From Magnolia sinica (Eukaryota; Streptophyta; Magnoliopsida; Magnoliales; Magnoliaceae), in assembly GCF_029962835.1 (NCBI RefSeq), contig NC_080582.1:15384032-15448031 (forward strand): a stretch of 64,000 nt of DNA, in the 5' to 3' direction. The notes below the pieces were generated by a model. The model worked only from the letters and a program-made list of their open reading frames with translations. It had not been told where the DNA came from and made no database searches. The translations under genes and the position numbers were made by a program. Positions 33,695 through 46,094 of the stretch are shown piece after piece (the stretch's first letter is position 1; each line of letters opens with the position of its first letter).

Positions 33695-36600
33695 GATTCC
33701 AGAGGAATGGTTCCTTCCACATAATGGGATGAAAGTAAGTCCTACCTGTTTCCATTGCAATCCTCAATTTGGATGGTAGACGGGCACCATCTTTTCGGTG
33801 CATCTAAGATTGGCCCTTGGCCATTTATAGGTCTTTGCAGTGACAAATCTCATTATCGGGAATTTCTTCTCTCTAGAATTTCTCAGGATATTGATGGGAA
33901 AATCCTGCTAAAATTGAAATTTCTCTTATAAATTAATAAATATTTTAGGATTTTAATAATGACTATTTAAGTACGTCCTTTTTGAGAAGGAAAAGTACCG
34001 AAGTACCCTATTTATTGTTTTTCTTTGGAAAGTAATGAACTCAGAAAAAAAAAAAAAAAGCGGCCGCCCCGCATAGTTTGTGTAAAACATTAGCATGCCA
34101 AACGTATTCAACCAAACATAATAATCACAAGGACCAAAAATATTTTTTTATTGAATCACTAGTGGGCTGTGATTATATTTTGATGATTTTAGGTGGTGTA
34201 TATTATTTTTTTATGGTGTGCCTCATCCTCCTTTTAGATTGACGAAATTTTTGGTACTTCTCAACACTATAGGAGATTACATCTATTGGACGGCTTGGAT
34301 ATCATAAAAATATGTAATGGGCCCCAAGAATTTCTACTTTACCAGTTTCTAAAGAAACAAGTGCATGGTTGGCATTGTGGTAATTTCAGTGCTCTATTTG
34401 TGTGGAATTTTGTGGTAAAAATCCCTAAATAAAACGAGAGATGTCAACATCAAACGATTGCCAAAAGTAGAAAAGACTCGCCGGTTAAGACTGCAAATCG
34501 GATATGTGATGGGACCCAATTTTCAGGCTTACCTAAACTCAGCGTACAGATTTTCTTATGACCCAACCCCAACTTTTATCCAACAGTGCCTATTTCTCTG
34601 GATTTGATAAACATGATTGGATCAATCGGGATTGGGATGATCCTGGCCCAAGTTTCAGCCTTATCCATGGTTGGCTAAGGTCATAAGCATATGCCTCTCT
34701 CTCTCTCTCTCTCATATAATAGAAAATTACATCTAAATTAGGGAACATAACTGAAACCTGAAAAACCCAACCAATTCATGCAAAGCAGAAAGGCCCCATA
34801 ACAAAAATCATCTAACACCTCTGCGAGGAAAAATAAAAGAAAAAAATAAATTAATTAAGTGTCCTTACTGCTGCAAGCATGATTTACAAGACAAATCCAG
34901 TACTTGTTTAACTTTTCGAAATTCATCCTAAAGAGTAACACATCCAATTTGTTCATGAAATTCATAATTCGAAGCCACTACGACTAAGTCACCTAAGTCC
35001 TATGGAACACCCTCTTTCTACCACAGCATCGCACACATAAAAGAGAATTACAATAGTTCAATAAGAGAATAATAACATGATAAACAGATCCTAGTTGAAG
35101 CAGAAAAGAATCACTTGGTTGACGGATACCATTCTTTGAAACGGATGTTGTGTGGCTTGACACTACCTTCCCATTTTATGCTTTCCCACCATTTCAGCTC
35201 ACCTTCAATCTTGACTTCTGCTGCAGAAGCATTTGTGTTATGGAGAGGAAGCTTCTCCAGCAGCGGGCATCCTCGAATCTTCAACTTCTTCAGCATCGGC
35301 AAGTGCCCACCACAAATGCTTTTCAGTTTGCGTAGCTCCCAAAGACATAAATCAACTAGCTGTGGAAATGCATTTTGCCCTTCCAGGTGGTCTTCTTCAA
35401 AGACCTTCTCCAGTCTACAGCAAAATTTTATTTCAAGTAATTTGAGATTCTGTAACTGAATGCTCGAAGAGAAGAAGTTCACGAGCTTCGGGCAACATTC
35501 CAAATATATATTCTTTAGGCATGTGAAGCTCTCACTTCCCAACTGCCACCGGCACACTGTTCTTAATTTGGCAAGATCCGACACCCTTAGATTTTCTAAA
35601 CAAACTGCTGCATCAATGTCTGCCATTCTTCCAACGAACAGAATCTCCAGTTGATGGCATTTCTCAATCCAACATTCTTTAAGGTTGTCCATCTCCATGC
35701 CAAGATTGGACAGTGCCTTAATGAACGCATTGCCATACAAATGAAAGAATTCTGTCACTGAGAGAACCCCTTTAACACCGTCTAGGGAATTCTTACCACC
35801 GCAAACCTCCAGTTGTCTTTCATAACTCAAAGACTGCTCAAATCGAGTACAAATACGCTGGTAGAAAATTCGGTTTATTTTAAAATCACGATATCTATCC
35901 TTGCGCCCTCCCTCGCGGGGACAGACAAAGAAATGAAAATTTTTAAAGCAGGATTTCCATAGTTTCGAGCTTTCATCCAAAGACTCAAAAACACTCGCAT
36001 CACCGACCGAGATGTGACGACTGCTGCTGTCTTGGTGCTGCTCATGCAGCAAGTTCATTCCACATCGATCCCAATTCAAGTTTTCTGGAAGCCGATCTAT
36101 CTTTCTCCAGTCAACCGTCTTGAGATGCTCCATTCCCAACAGGTCTAGGCAGTGCATGCTAGTCAGATTGAAAATTTGGTGCGAAAGCACTTCCAATTTC
36201 GTGCCTGAAAGATGAAGTGCCTCAAGTTTTGAATGTTTATTTGGGCTGACCAGTTTCACTAGAGAGCGACAACCCTTGAGCGAGAGCCTGCTGAGGTTGC
36301 ATGCACCTGAGATGTTGAGACGTCGGAGGCTTTGCATGTTATGGAAGGATACCTCCACCATCTTCGTCAAGGGAGTTTGATGGAGATCGAGGATCTCAAG
36401 CTTCTGCATATCCTTTAAGAATGCAGGAAGAGTCTCTAGCTTGCAGCAACTTCGAAGCTTCAACAACCGTAATTCACACAGGGAGGACATGGATGAGGGC
36501 AGGGAAGCGATGCTTGTGAAAGAAATGTCGAGGACTTGGAGTTTGGTCATGTTTTAGAAAAAAAAAACATCTGGGATTTCTTACAAGCGATCATTGTTTT

Positions 36601-36785
36601 CGAGCAACAATGTTAAGAGAAGAGGGCAATTTGGAGAGTGGAATGGGAGTGTTTCTACCTGATTATTGGATAATGAGATCCATTGGCATGATTCTTCCCT
36701 ATCTAAGTTGTACTTCACTAGGAACGTCTGAGAACCAATCACTTCCATTACCTAAGAATTCATATCCACATGATATTGTCCTCCT
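33695..36785 (-). repeat. segmental duplication, copy B
   Basis: Collinear with 21978-25865 except for small indels and the absence of the 628-bp insertion. The match stops at about 36785, where an inverted copy of the 230-bp repeat begins. Confidence 0.85.
35111..36785 (-). pseudogene. LRR region of NBS-LRR gene, copy B, with a 479-codon open frame
   Basis: From M at 36550 the frame is open to the natural C-terminus PSTK. It holds repeated leucine-rich motifs (LQVLDISFTSIASLPSSM, LEILDLHQTPLTKM, LEALHLSGTKLEVL) over the first 150 residues, then a CNL-type C-terminal LRR region with LKKLKIRGCPLLEKLPL and WWESIKWEGSVKPHN. Upstream codons still match copy A (CQWISLSNNQVETLP), but three stops occur, including one just before the Met, and homology ends at 36785. 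There is no NB-ARC domain, so it is most likely a pseudogene fragment despite the long frame. Confidence 0.8.
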
Positions 36786-37020
36786 AAAATTTTCCAACTA
36801 TTTTTTAAATTTATAATAATATTTTTAGTTTTGTAGAAAATTTTCCTAACAATATCCGTAGAAAACTCAAGTTCAAAAACCTCTTTAGAAATTCTAGAGC
36901 CAAGAAGTTCCTAAGAATGAGATTTACATACTATGAAGAACTATAAATGGACAAGGGCCAATTCATGCATGGGAGGATGGTGACCATCTGCCATCCAAAA
37001 TGAGGATTGCAAGTGGTAAG
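36785..37020 (-). repeat. dispersed 230-bp repeat, inverted copy
   Basis: The reverse complement carries GCAATCCTCATTTTGGATGG, a GGTCACCATC run, TTGTCCATTTATAG and GGATATTGTTAGGAAAAT. It abuts the truncated end of copy B. Confidence 0.65.
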
Positions 37021-37054
37021 GACTTTGTGGATTCCCTCGCGGAAAGCTGATGGG

Positions 37055-37470
37055 AAGTTAGGTGGGGCCACCATGATGTTTATAAATCCACCCCATCCAA
37101 CCATTTTTTAAAACATGTTAAGACACGCTCCAAATGACAAATCCAAAACTCAATCTGGATCGCACCACGCATTAATGTCCATTGTTGAAACATTCATGGG
37201 GTCACGAAAGTTCTAGATTAGGCTAATTTTTTGTGTTTTTAGTTCAGTCAAGTAGGAATGATCCTACAGATGTTATGGATTGCATATAAAATCATGTTGG
37301 ACCCTAGGAAGGTTTCAACAGCGGGCATTTACCTACCCACATTTTCTTATCATATGGCCCACTTGAGTTTTGGATTTGCATCATTTTTTGGGTCATGTCC
37401 TAACATGGTCTAGCAAAATGGATGGACGGAGTGAATTTCCCACAAATATCACGACGGGCCCCACCAGCTT
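37055..37470. repeat. palindromic dispersed repeat, copy i
   Basis: Arms GGGGCCACCATGATGTTTAT and CACGACGGGCCCCACC, with AAATCCAAAACTC matched by GAGTTTTGGATTTGC and the central GTGTTTTTAGTTCAG. More rearranged than copies a and h. Confidence 0.55.
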
Positions 37471-37864
37471 CCCTTGGAAGGAAGTTCCGCGAAGCTCACT
37501 TGATCTCATCGAGATAAATCCATTTTTTTGGCCTTTGATCACTAGACAATTTTTTGGTCCAAATCAATCCGATCAAAGATGGCTTCGATCCCATTGATGG
37601 GTTGTCAATGGAATCGATCTGATCAAGGATTAAGGTTGGTAATCGAGGATTAGGGTTTTGAAAAACATGTTTAAGGCTTTTGTGAGTAAAGAAAAATCAA
37701 AGGTAGGGTTTTTTTGTATAGTTTTCGAGCATTCACAGATCGATAATGTCTTTCCTGTGAGGGTTTTTCCATATGAAACCTTCTGTTCTTTGTGTGCTTT
37801 ATTTATTTTATCTCTTATTGTTTAATTCAAACTCGGGGTTGCTTCCATGGAACTCCTGAAAAAG

Positions 37865-38072
37865 TGGTATCATAGATAACGTTAGGGTTTTAAGGGGGTT
37901 TTTTTTTTTTTTTTTTTTAAATATGAAAATTTGAATTTTGTGGGATTTTTTATTAATTATAAAATTGAGAAGTTCAACGGAAGAAAAAAGTTTTAACTAT
38001 TGAAGGTTAAGATGAGAGGCATCCTAATCTAGCAAGAATTGCAACACGCTCTCCTTGACAAGGCAAAACATC
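37865..38072 (+). pseudogene. copia primer site and start of gag
   Basis: TGGTATCATAG at 37865-37875 resembles the initiator tRNA-Met site TGGTATCAGAG with one change. Near 37963 a gag start reads EKFNG, with an odd T-run before it, and LTVKVKMRGIL-like then ELQHALLDKAKH in broken frame. The last 78 bases (37995-38072) recur at 52248-52325. Confidence 0.6.
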
Positions 38073-39950
38073 CTAGATTCCGTTCCTTGTATCCTATAAG
38101 TAGGTTTTTTTTTTTTTTTTTTTTTTACATTTAACTTGCAATAAGCATAACTACAAAATTATCCAATTCACAAAGGCAACATCATCATCATATATCCACT
38201 AATATAATTAGTTGAGTACAATGCTAGAAGGAAATACATAAATGAAAAAAACCAAGCCCTAGAAGACCGCCGCACGCTCCAAGCTCAACATTGCTGCAAC
38301 CTAACATCACCTGCACGCATCTATCGTGCATAAGCTTATAGAAAGCTTAGAGGGTGGTGTAAGTGTGTGCACAAGGTAAGTGCCAAGTATTCCATATCAG
38401 AGTAATCAAATTAAGCGGAAGTACTGACAAGTCCATGGATCATACAATATCAGGGTACACAACACAAATCAGCTATGCAAATGAGGAGTCAAAGCAAGCC
38501 AAATATTAAATGCCGATGATACAATGTCATAAATCACATAATATCGAAAGTACTGGTAATCCATAAATTGTATAATGTCGAAATAAACAGAAATACTGAC
38601 AAGAGCATGAATTATCATAGTAAACAGAATATTGACAAGATCATACGATAATAGAGTAAGCGAAAATATGGATAAGTTTATGAGTCAATCAATGTCAGAA
38701 TATGCAATATAGAATAAATATGCAAATGAGGAATCATAGATAGCCAAATATCAGATACAGAGGATACAATACAATATACATTCCTGATGAGTAACACAAA
38801 TAGCGTCAGCCGTACCTAGACCATATGAATGCAGGGACACAATAACCCAAAATGTTGTATGCTACGAATGTCATGCAATATGCGGTGCGAATGGAATGAC
38901 CATACTGGAGTGTGAAGTCGGGATGATAGTACGTAGTATCACAGGCTATGGGGTCCATCACAAGGGACTTCTATCCAAACCAGTCCCATACCTAAATTTG
39001 GATAGTCAGACTCAATGTGGTAAACTCCTGATCTCAGGTTAGTCGCGTGCCCCAACCAAAATCCTGGCCATTGCGAAGGCACACGTAACAAATAGTTGCG
39101 CACCACCAACCCGAGTGGATAGTGAATGAATGAATGCATGAATGAGTATGCAACTCCTGCTCACTAAATCCACATATCAGTACAGTTCATCTCTGGGATC
39201 ATCACCGGGGTTTAGTACACTCCAAATGGCACTGTTTCTCTCCCAGCAGCACAGTCCAAGTGAGAATAAGAAACCTCACTATCTGCCTAGCCAATAGTCT
39301 GTCAATACTTATCCGGCACGTCGATAGCGGACCCATTCACGAGCTGGTCAAACTCAGCCTAGTATTGCCCCCTACCCTCGGGCGGGTAAGGCCACACCCC
39401 CTCCCAACCGACCACGACACAGTGGGAGACGCGGCCTCCTGGTATTCGGCACTCGGGCGCTCATGCATCCACTCGGTCTCGACGTTGGGGCATCTCCTGG
39501 CCATGGAGGTTTAGAAATTTTCACCCAGGGACATCTATGGCGCACGTATGCTAGAACCAAACATTTTCGGTGTCCCATTTGGTCATCCACGATACGCCTG
39601 TAGAGGCTACGGCCCTGGTGTCGCTAGGGCGTACAGTAATCATAATGCGAGATGCATGAGTCATACAATCCAGTTATGCATCAATCCTGTGCATACTGCG
39701 TGCTCAAGTGAGATAACCTCCGCCTATCAGGGAGTCTCATAACAATATGTTCAATGACATACGCAATGATCAACCACATCTCATAACAATCATGCAGATG
39801 ATGCGTATGGGTATGTATCATGATGCTATGCTGACACATACTCATAATCGGTATCAATAACCGGCATCGACAATCGACCTCGACAATGTGGACATTTAGC
39901 CGACATTGCCCCTAAGAAATGACCCACATAGATCCTAACATATAGTGGAC

Positions 39951-41989
39951 TGTTGAGGGTCGAATATTGCATGCCAGACCCTGATTACTGCCTGATTTTA
40001 CGTACACGCTAATGCCTAATATTATAATTTAATCGTGTTTTTCTTGCAGGATGTAATAAGGAGCTTTGATTGAAAAAGAGTATTAAAAGCATGGATTTAA
40101 TGCTCCAAAGTCACCAGAGCAAGGGACGGACTCCAGGGGACCAAGATCAACGGAATTACACGCCAGGGATTCTCGAAAATTGAGAAACTGAAGCTCAAGC
40201 GGCCTGAAAGTCAGCCAGAATGCAAGATCACTGGGTTTCCACTATCCACTCGGCTCGAAACTTCATACATGGCCTGAGGACCATAAATTAACCGTACACG
40301 TCAAATTTCAGCCATTAGATCCTCGTCGAAGTGGCCCAACAGAGAGATCAGAGGGCGCTAGCCATTAAAGAGTATCTTGGCAATCCATAAGCAATTAAGG
40401 CTCAAACTTAGGCGTTAGAAAGAGCATGAAAAATAACAAATCCTAGTGAAATTTTGTGTCATTTCCATGGTGCAATCAGGAGATACTGACGGCAGAAGAT
40501 ATAACAAAAGAGAAGGGCAAATCTGTAAATAGATGTGCCATGCATGGCTTACATGAAGCCAATTGTATTTTTAACGGTGAATGTTGTCCATACATCGGTT
40601 AAGCGTGTGGCCCACCCTGAAGTCAGATCTACTTTAAACTAGAGGCCATGGGCCAACACTATGTACATGAGCTGATGAAGGGAGTGGATTTCTAGGACAA
40701 GCTTCACAGTGGACCCCACCTATTTTTTACGCAAAAAGTCCAAACAGAGACGTTTCGCACGTCCAGTGATGGACATGCTTCCACTGGGTTTTGACAGTGG
40801 GCCCCACCCATCATTCCATTAGATGATCTGACCCGTCCATTTGCTCTGGAGGATGGCCAAGACCCTGGATATGATTCCTTTCTGGTCCCATACAAGCGAT
40901 CGTGTGAATTTCTTATCCAAACGGAAGACGGACGGTGCAATGAAACGTTCCGTAAGCCACACAGAATCTAACCCAAAATCAGTCAATTCTAAATAGTTTT
41001 TCGAGCAGAATCTAATGGACGGCGTGGATCTTTCACCTGACACCAAGAAGTGGGGCCCACCAACGTCCAGCGTAAGCTCTGTTACGCACGCACCGTCTTC
41101 TGCTGTGCGTAAAGGCTACGCACACAAGATGCACCGTTTTCCATTGCCTATAAGAAGAAAGAGAGAGAGGGCAAAGGGGGGAAGCCATGAAGGCATAGCT
41201 GGAACGTGTAGGAGAGTTTGAAGAAGTTAAGATAGAGAGTTTTTCCCTTTTCTTAGTTGTATTTTTTTTTTTTAATCTTTTTAATTTGAGGATAGCCTAA
41301 TCATGGTAGGCTAAAACCTCTTAGCTAGGGCTAAGAGGTGAAGCTTGTAGTCTGATGGGAGAGATGTTGCTTGTGCCTTTTGTTTAGATTGAAGAAGTTT
41401 TTTATTTAATTTTATTATGCGAATATTTTTAGTTTTTAATCTCCTGTTGTGACTGAAATTACAGTGGGTTTGCAATGGCTTTGAGTATTTCTTTTTCCTT
41501 ATTTTGATTATGACGTCAGGAAGCCCTGTTGTTCGCCATTGTCTCCTGGGCATGGTTGGATGTCGGTACCCTTCCTAACCTTTATAATCATCTGATTGGT
41601 TGGTAATTAGTTTAATTCTTTTGTTGACTTTGTCTCCTGGGCATGGTTTGGTGATGGAATCCATTCTAATTCATATACTTTTCATCTCTTTAAAATTATA
41701 TCAGAGGAAGTTCAGTTTAATTTTCATGATTTTTGAAGCAGGCATAAGATCTCCCTGATCTCTACAAGTGGATCCTCTGAATCCCTAGTTTCTTATCTCT
41801 GATTTCTCTTAAGTTTTAGATTAATCTCTCACCATTATTCATCACTTTATATTGGATTTAGATTTCATCCTAAGCTAGTTCTATTTCTACCTAGTTTTAG
41901 ATAACGTACAAGTATCAGTCCCTTGGGATTCGACCTCAGTCTCACCGAGTTTATTACTACATCACAACCCTATACTTGGGGAGTGAACA
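39951..41989 (+). repeat. 5' LTR of element C
   Basis: Starts TGTTGAGGGTCGAATATTGC, ends GGGGAGTGAACA. TATAAG promoter box at 41149-41154, followed by a GA-rich start region and two stem-loops (41294-41338). Confidence 0.9.
41294..41338 (+). promoter_or_regulatory. paired stem-loops downstream of the TATA box, element C 5' LTR
   Basis: Stem 1 pairs AGCCTA with TAGGCT. Stem 2 pairs CCTCTTAGC with GCTAAGAGG around the loop TAGG (41317-41338). Repeated in the 3' LTR at 47471-47492. The equivalent in element D has a compensatory pair change. Confidence 0.7.
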
Positions 41990-41995
41990 AGTTTT

Positions 41996-42013
41996 TGGCG
42001 CCGTTGCCGAGGA
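41996..42013 (+). promoter_or_regulatory. primer binding site, tRNA-Asp, element C
   Basis: TGGCGCCGTTGCCGAGGA, the complement of the plant tRNA-Asp 3' end with one mismatch, 6 nt after the LTR. Athila and related elements use this primer. Confidence 0.85.
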
Positions 42014-42773
42014 CTGACGGTTACGATTTTCTGAAATTAATTAGTTTTAGAATTAGGTTAGGATTAGGATTTTACTAACTTTAGGTTAAAGGTTTTTTTT
42101 TTTAGGAACTATTATTTTGTTTTTAGAAACTAACCTGTTTTCCTGATTTTGTAGGACCCTGACATGAGTTTCTAAATTGGTAATTCCTTCCTAATTTCTC
42201 TACTTTTTCTACTCTTAAAATTAGAGTTTAAATTTTAGAAAATTTCTAATTCTAGCATCCTCCTATCTATAGGAAATAGTTTATTTTTAGAAACTTTCCT
42301 CTTTTGTTTTTAGAAACTAGGTTAGTTATTTCCCTTTTTAGAAATTAACTTTCTAATTTAATTTTAGTAACTTTCTAATTTTAACTCTTTTAGAATCTAA
42401 TTTTATTTCCTAATTTTCTACTTATAGAATTTTTGTTTAGAAACTAACTTTCCTATTCTGTAGGCCTTTAAGATAAAAATTTCTAATTCGGTGAGTTCCT
42501 TCTCTCTACTTTCTATTTTTCAATTCTCTTTTAGTAATTTACTTTCTAGTTTAGGACTTTCTTCTTTTAGAAATCAGTTTACAGCTATCTTTCTTTTAAA
42601 AGACTTTTCTCTTTTTAGAATCTAACTTATTTTGTTTTATTTTGCAGGATCTTAACATAGGAACTTCTCATTTGATACCTTCTTTCTAACTTCTCCTCCT
42701 CTTACTTTACACATTGTTGTAGGATCTTTTCTTCTGTTTTTCTTAGGATTAAATTCAGATTAAGGGTTTCATC
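42014..42773 (+). other. T-rich leader of element C with degenerate repeats
   Basis: Made of TTTTTAGAAACTTTCTAATT-like units, interrupted by T-rich tracts ending in TGTAGG or TGCAGG near 42150, 42462 and 42646, each followed by a CCTGACAT-like or CTTAACAT-like word. These resemble splice acceptors. Element D has the same kind of leader at 56400-56860. Confidence 0.6.
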
Positions 42774-44514
42774 ATGTACGTGCACGAGTGGGAACGTCAG
42801 TATGCTGAGAAGAATAACCTCTTTTGGGATGATGAAGATATAAATCAACCTATGCCTCAAAACTTTTCTGAAACTATCAGTGAGAACCGATCAGAATATA
42901 AAGATCCACCGGATAAGAAGTCCTTACGTGATTATATGCAGGAGAACAATTACACCCCATGGATTAACAAAACAGTACGTGAGTATTGGGGTTATCATAA
43001 TTATGGTTGTGAGAATTATTATCACCCATCTGATAAAAAGAAAACAATGCGTGATTATATCATGAGTGATAATAAGTATTACCAACCAGCAGATTCTCCC
43101 ACCTATGATCAGTATGACTATAACCGGTGGGAACATCAAAATTGAGTAAATGAACCATCAACATGTTATAATAATTCTCTTGGATCCCATACCTTTGAAA
43201 TCCAACCAGAAACGACCCAAGAGGATTCACTTCAACATGACATGGCCTGTCTTGCGGAAATTAGAAAAGCAATGGAAACACTCACTTCGCACCTCGAAAG
43301 GATAGAGGAAGCTTTCTCATCCCAACCACAACCCAATCCAAAAATACAATGCGAGGAAAGTGATCCTCACTCACTTTTGGGGGAATCTGGAATTTGGAAT
43401 GAGGAATTGGATTCCATTAATGAGCATGCGGTTCAATCTCCTAATGAGAAGATCTCGATAAATGTTCAAAGGAATGGTGAAGATACATGGGTGTCTTTTA
43501 AATATAGTGATGATGACACACCTTCCTTACATGACACACAGGATTTCAATGATGAGGTAAAGGTTAGTTTATTTGAACCTCAACCGAATTTAGGAATAGA
43601 ATGTGAGGAAGGCGATCCCATCCCAAATGTGCACTTCACTGAATTAGAATATGATGAATATTGGGACGGCGATCCTGAATGTGCAGCTACAATTCCCCTG
43701 GAATCCATCTCAAGTTTGGTCCAAGTCAATGATCAAGATGTACACAAAGTGGTCAGTCATAATGAGTCACTCCCCTTACCTGATGTCTGATTTAAAGGTG
43801 GAGGATGAGCTCCTTACAACCGACCATTCTAACTCTTGTGAAACATGTTTGGACCACGCCTCTGAATCGAATGATGATGTGATTCAGGAGAAGGACGAGT
43901 TGCTCGCTACGACCCTGGAATTTGAAACCACTCAATTGAGGCCACCATCTGAGCTGTACACGTTTAACAATTCAACACCTCGATTGAGTAATCTCAATGA
44001 ACAAAGTGATCACATCGATGCTTACCCTATTGATTTTCAATCTGTCTGTGCAGGATTGGAGGAAGAAAGCGTACATTTGGCTACTTTCAAGGATGATGGT
44101 TTCCTTAGGCAGATCATCGCGAGCTACAATGTGAAAAATAAGTCACACTCAGCTGAACTTCCCAAATCTTTGGATGATTGCTTGGCATACTTTGCAGATT
44201 CAAACGATCCCATGTCAAAAGATAAAGTGGATGCCTTGCAAGACGACATCTCGGTAGTCATCACTGACCGAGAGAACCCTTATTCTGAAGCCCCTTCTTC
44301 CCCTGATCCTAAACGTCTACCAGTAAAGGAAGAGGAGCTGAAAATTGAACCGAAGTTTGGAACTTCAGAATGTGTTGAGACTACATCACTTCTTAAGAAG
44401 TTTTCTAAACTTTATTTACTTGTAGTCTTTGATTCACCATGGGATACTAACGTTGAAACTTCTTCTATCACAGGTAAATCGTATATACTCTGGATACCTC
44501 AAGCAATTCAATGA
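42774..44514 (+). pseudogene. unrecognised acidic coding region of element C
   Basis: About 580 codons from ATG 42774 if one TGA (43143-43145) and one frameshift near 43785 are ignored. The first 123 residues are rich in Tyr, Asn and Asp and contain a repeated pattern: PDKKSLRDYMQENNY, then NKTVREYWGYHNY, then DKKKTMRDYIMSDNKYY. Element D's gag has EVKALKDYSAP at the same place, so this looks like multiplied gag N-terminal motif. The rest is acidic and low in motifs (QPNPKIQCEESDP recurs as QPNLGIECEEGDP). No zinc knuckle, protease or polymerase residue was seen. Function unknown. Confidence 0.6.
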
Positions 44515-46094
44515 AAAATTTCTTATGAGGTACATAAGTTTCCCTGGAAAGTCATGCTCCAGAGCGTCCAAGCCTATTGCAAAAAGGGCTTTTGGATGAT
44601 CCTGTTGAGGAACTTACTAAGAAACTTATCAAGATATTGGCCGGAAGAGGAACCTTGCGGTATGATCGAGTAGTTTTTTCCTACTTTCATAGGACTAGGG
44701 TAGTTTGTTTTATACTGCTTTAGGATAGATGATAAACTTAGCGCTCCTAGGAGCCAACTCGGCTTTTCATTCCATTTCATTTTCGTAGTTAGTTAGTTCA
44801 ATGTTTGTGGGTAACATTGCTGAAAACCCTCACGAGACTACAACTTGTCCACTAGGGGTAACCTAGGGGTTTAAAGGCTTGTTGCATACGCTAAATGCAA
44901 TCGAGAGCACCTGCGAAAGTGGTGTAGGTAGGATTTTATTTTTGTTATTTTTATTTTACTTCTGTTGGTTTCTCTCTTGTGATGACCCGCTCTTACGTAG
45001 ATATCTTTGGAAAGCCTCTTGATTCTTTCGTCCAGGTACTATCTTTCCATCACTCCTCTTATATTTTCGTTGTCCCATGTGCATTGCATGCTTATTTCTT
45101 TTACATTGAGGACAATGTAGATTTTAGGTTGGGGGTGGGAGATTAGGTTTCCTAATCAGTGTTTTCTTGGTCTTGAGCAAAAATTGTGAAATTTTTTAAA
45201 AAATTTTCTGACATTTTTGTGAATTCGAAGTGATTTTGACAACCATCTTGGATTTAGAATTACAAGATAAGTGATGTTGGTAATTTATGACTCTTAGATT
45301 CAGTTATCTATTATATTAGATTTCACAGTTAAGTTTGAAGTATTAATCTATGATTAGAAGTTTTAAACATTGATTGAGTTATGATTTCACATGTCACATC
45401 TCGCTTTCACATTAAGATTTCAGTTTGATATTGAAGGGTTAACTTGGTAATCACTAAGCATGTAAGGAACCAGCTTGGAAAATTTGCCCGTCATGATCAA
45501 TTGAAGAAAAGAAAAAACAGATACCTTTGGAAAAGGTTGGGCGAATAATCTTCACCATAGGTTTGCTCCCTATAGGTGTAGATTTAATTCTCCATGGATG
45601 ATATGTGAAAAAAGTTGGGTGTACAGTCTTCATCATGGGTTTGCTCCCTGTAGGTGAGGATTTGATTTCCTTTCTTGACGTTACTTTTACTAGAAAAATC
45701 AAAAGCAAAAAAAAAATAATAATAAAAAATAAAAATAAAAATGATGAAAAGGTGATTAGTGAGGCAAGTTTTGGTAATTCTCGTGTTGGTTACCAATGAT
45801 ATCCTGAGATAGAGAAGTGAATTTTAATGATGATAAGCCGAGATTAGACTATATACCCATGGAACTTAATATTTAGAATTGTTCTGATTAATGGATTAAT
45901 ACTTTGAACTTGACTATGAAGTTATCGTGCGCTCGAGTCCAGGAGATAGTAATGCTTAACATTCATGAATCATAGAATTCTAGGATCTGGATTGTTTTTC
46001 AAAAATCATTCGATTTTATAGAAATTGTCTTGTAATTTTCAACTTATTTTTCGCATAATTTGCTCGGAACTAGCAAAATGCTGGTTGGGGGTTG
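44515..46094 (+). other. 3' untranslated block of element C
   Basis: It shares with element D: TTAGCGCTC near 44735, TTTGTGGGTAACATTGCTGA, a CCTAGGGGTTTAAAGGC run, ACATTGAGGACAATGT (45103-45118) followed by TTAGGTTGGGGGTGGGA, and the duplicated hairpin at 45553-45578 and 45631-45656. It ends in the polypurine-like TTGGGGGTTG before the 3' LTR. Confidence 0.7.

Noticed and set aside
34050..34075. A-run followed by GCGGCCGC, resembling a cloning adaptor
   Set aside because: Copy A has a homologous stretch (ATTTGTGGCAGCCCCACAG) at the same place, so it is native sequence.
40704..41221. Frames in the LTRs of element C repeated at 46778-47430
   Set aside because: The same frames occur in both LTRs because the LTRs are copies. 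They overlap on opposite strands and contain promoter sequence, so they are not genes.
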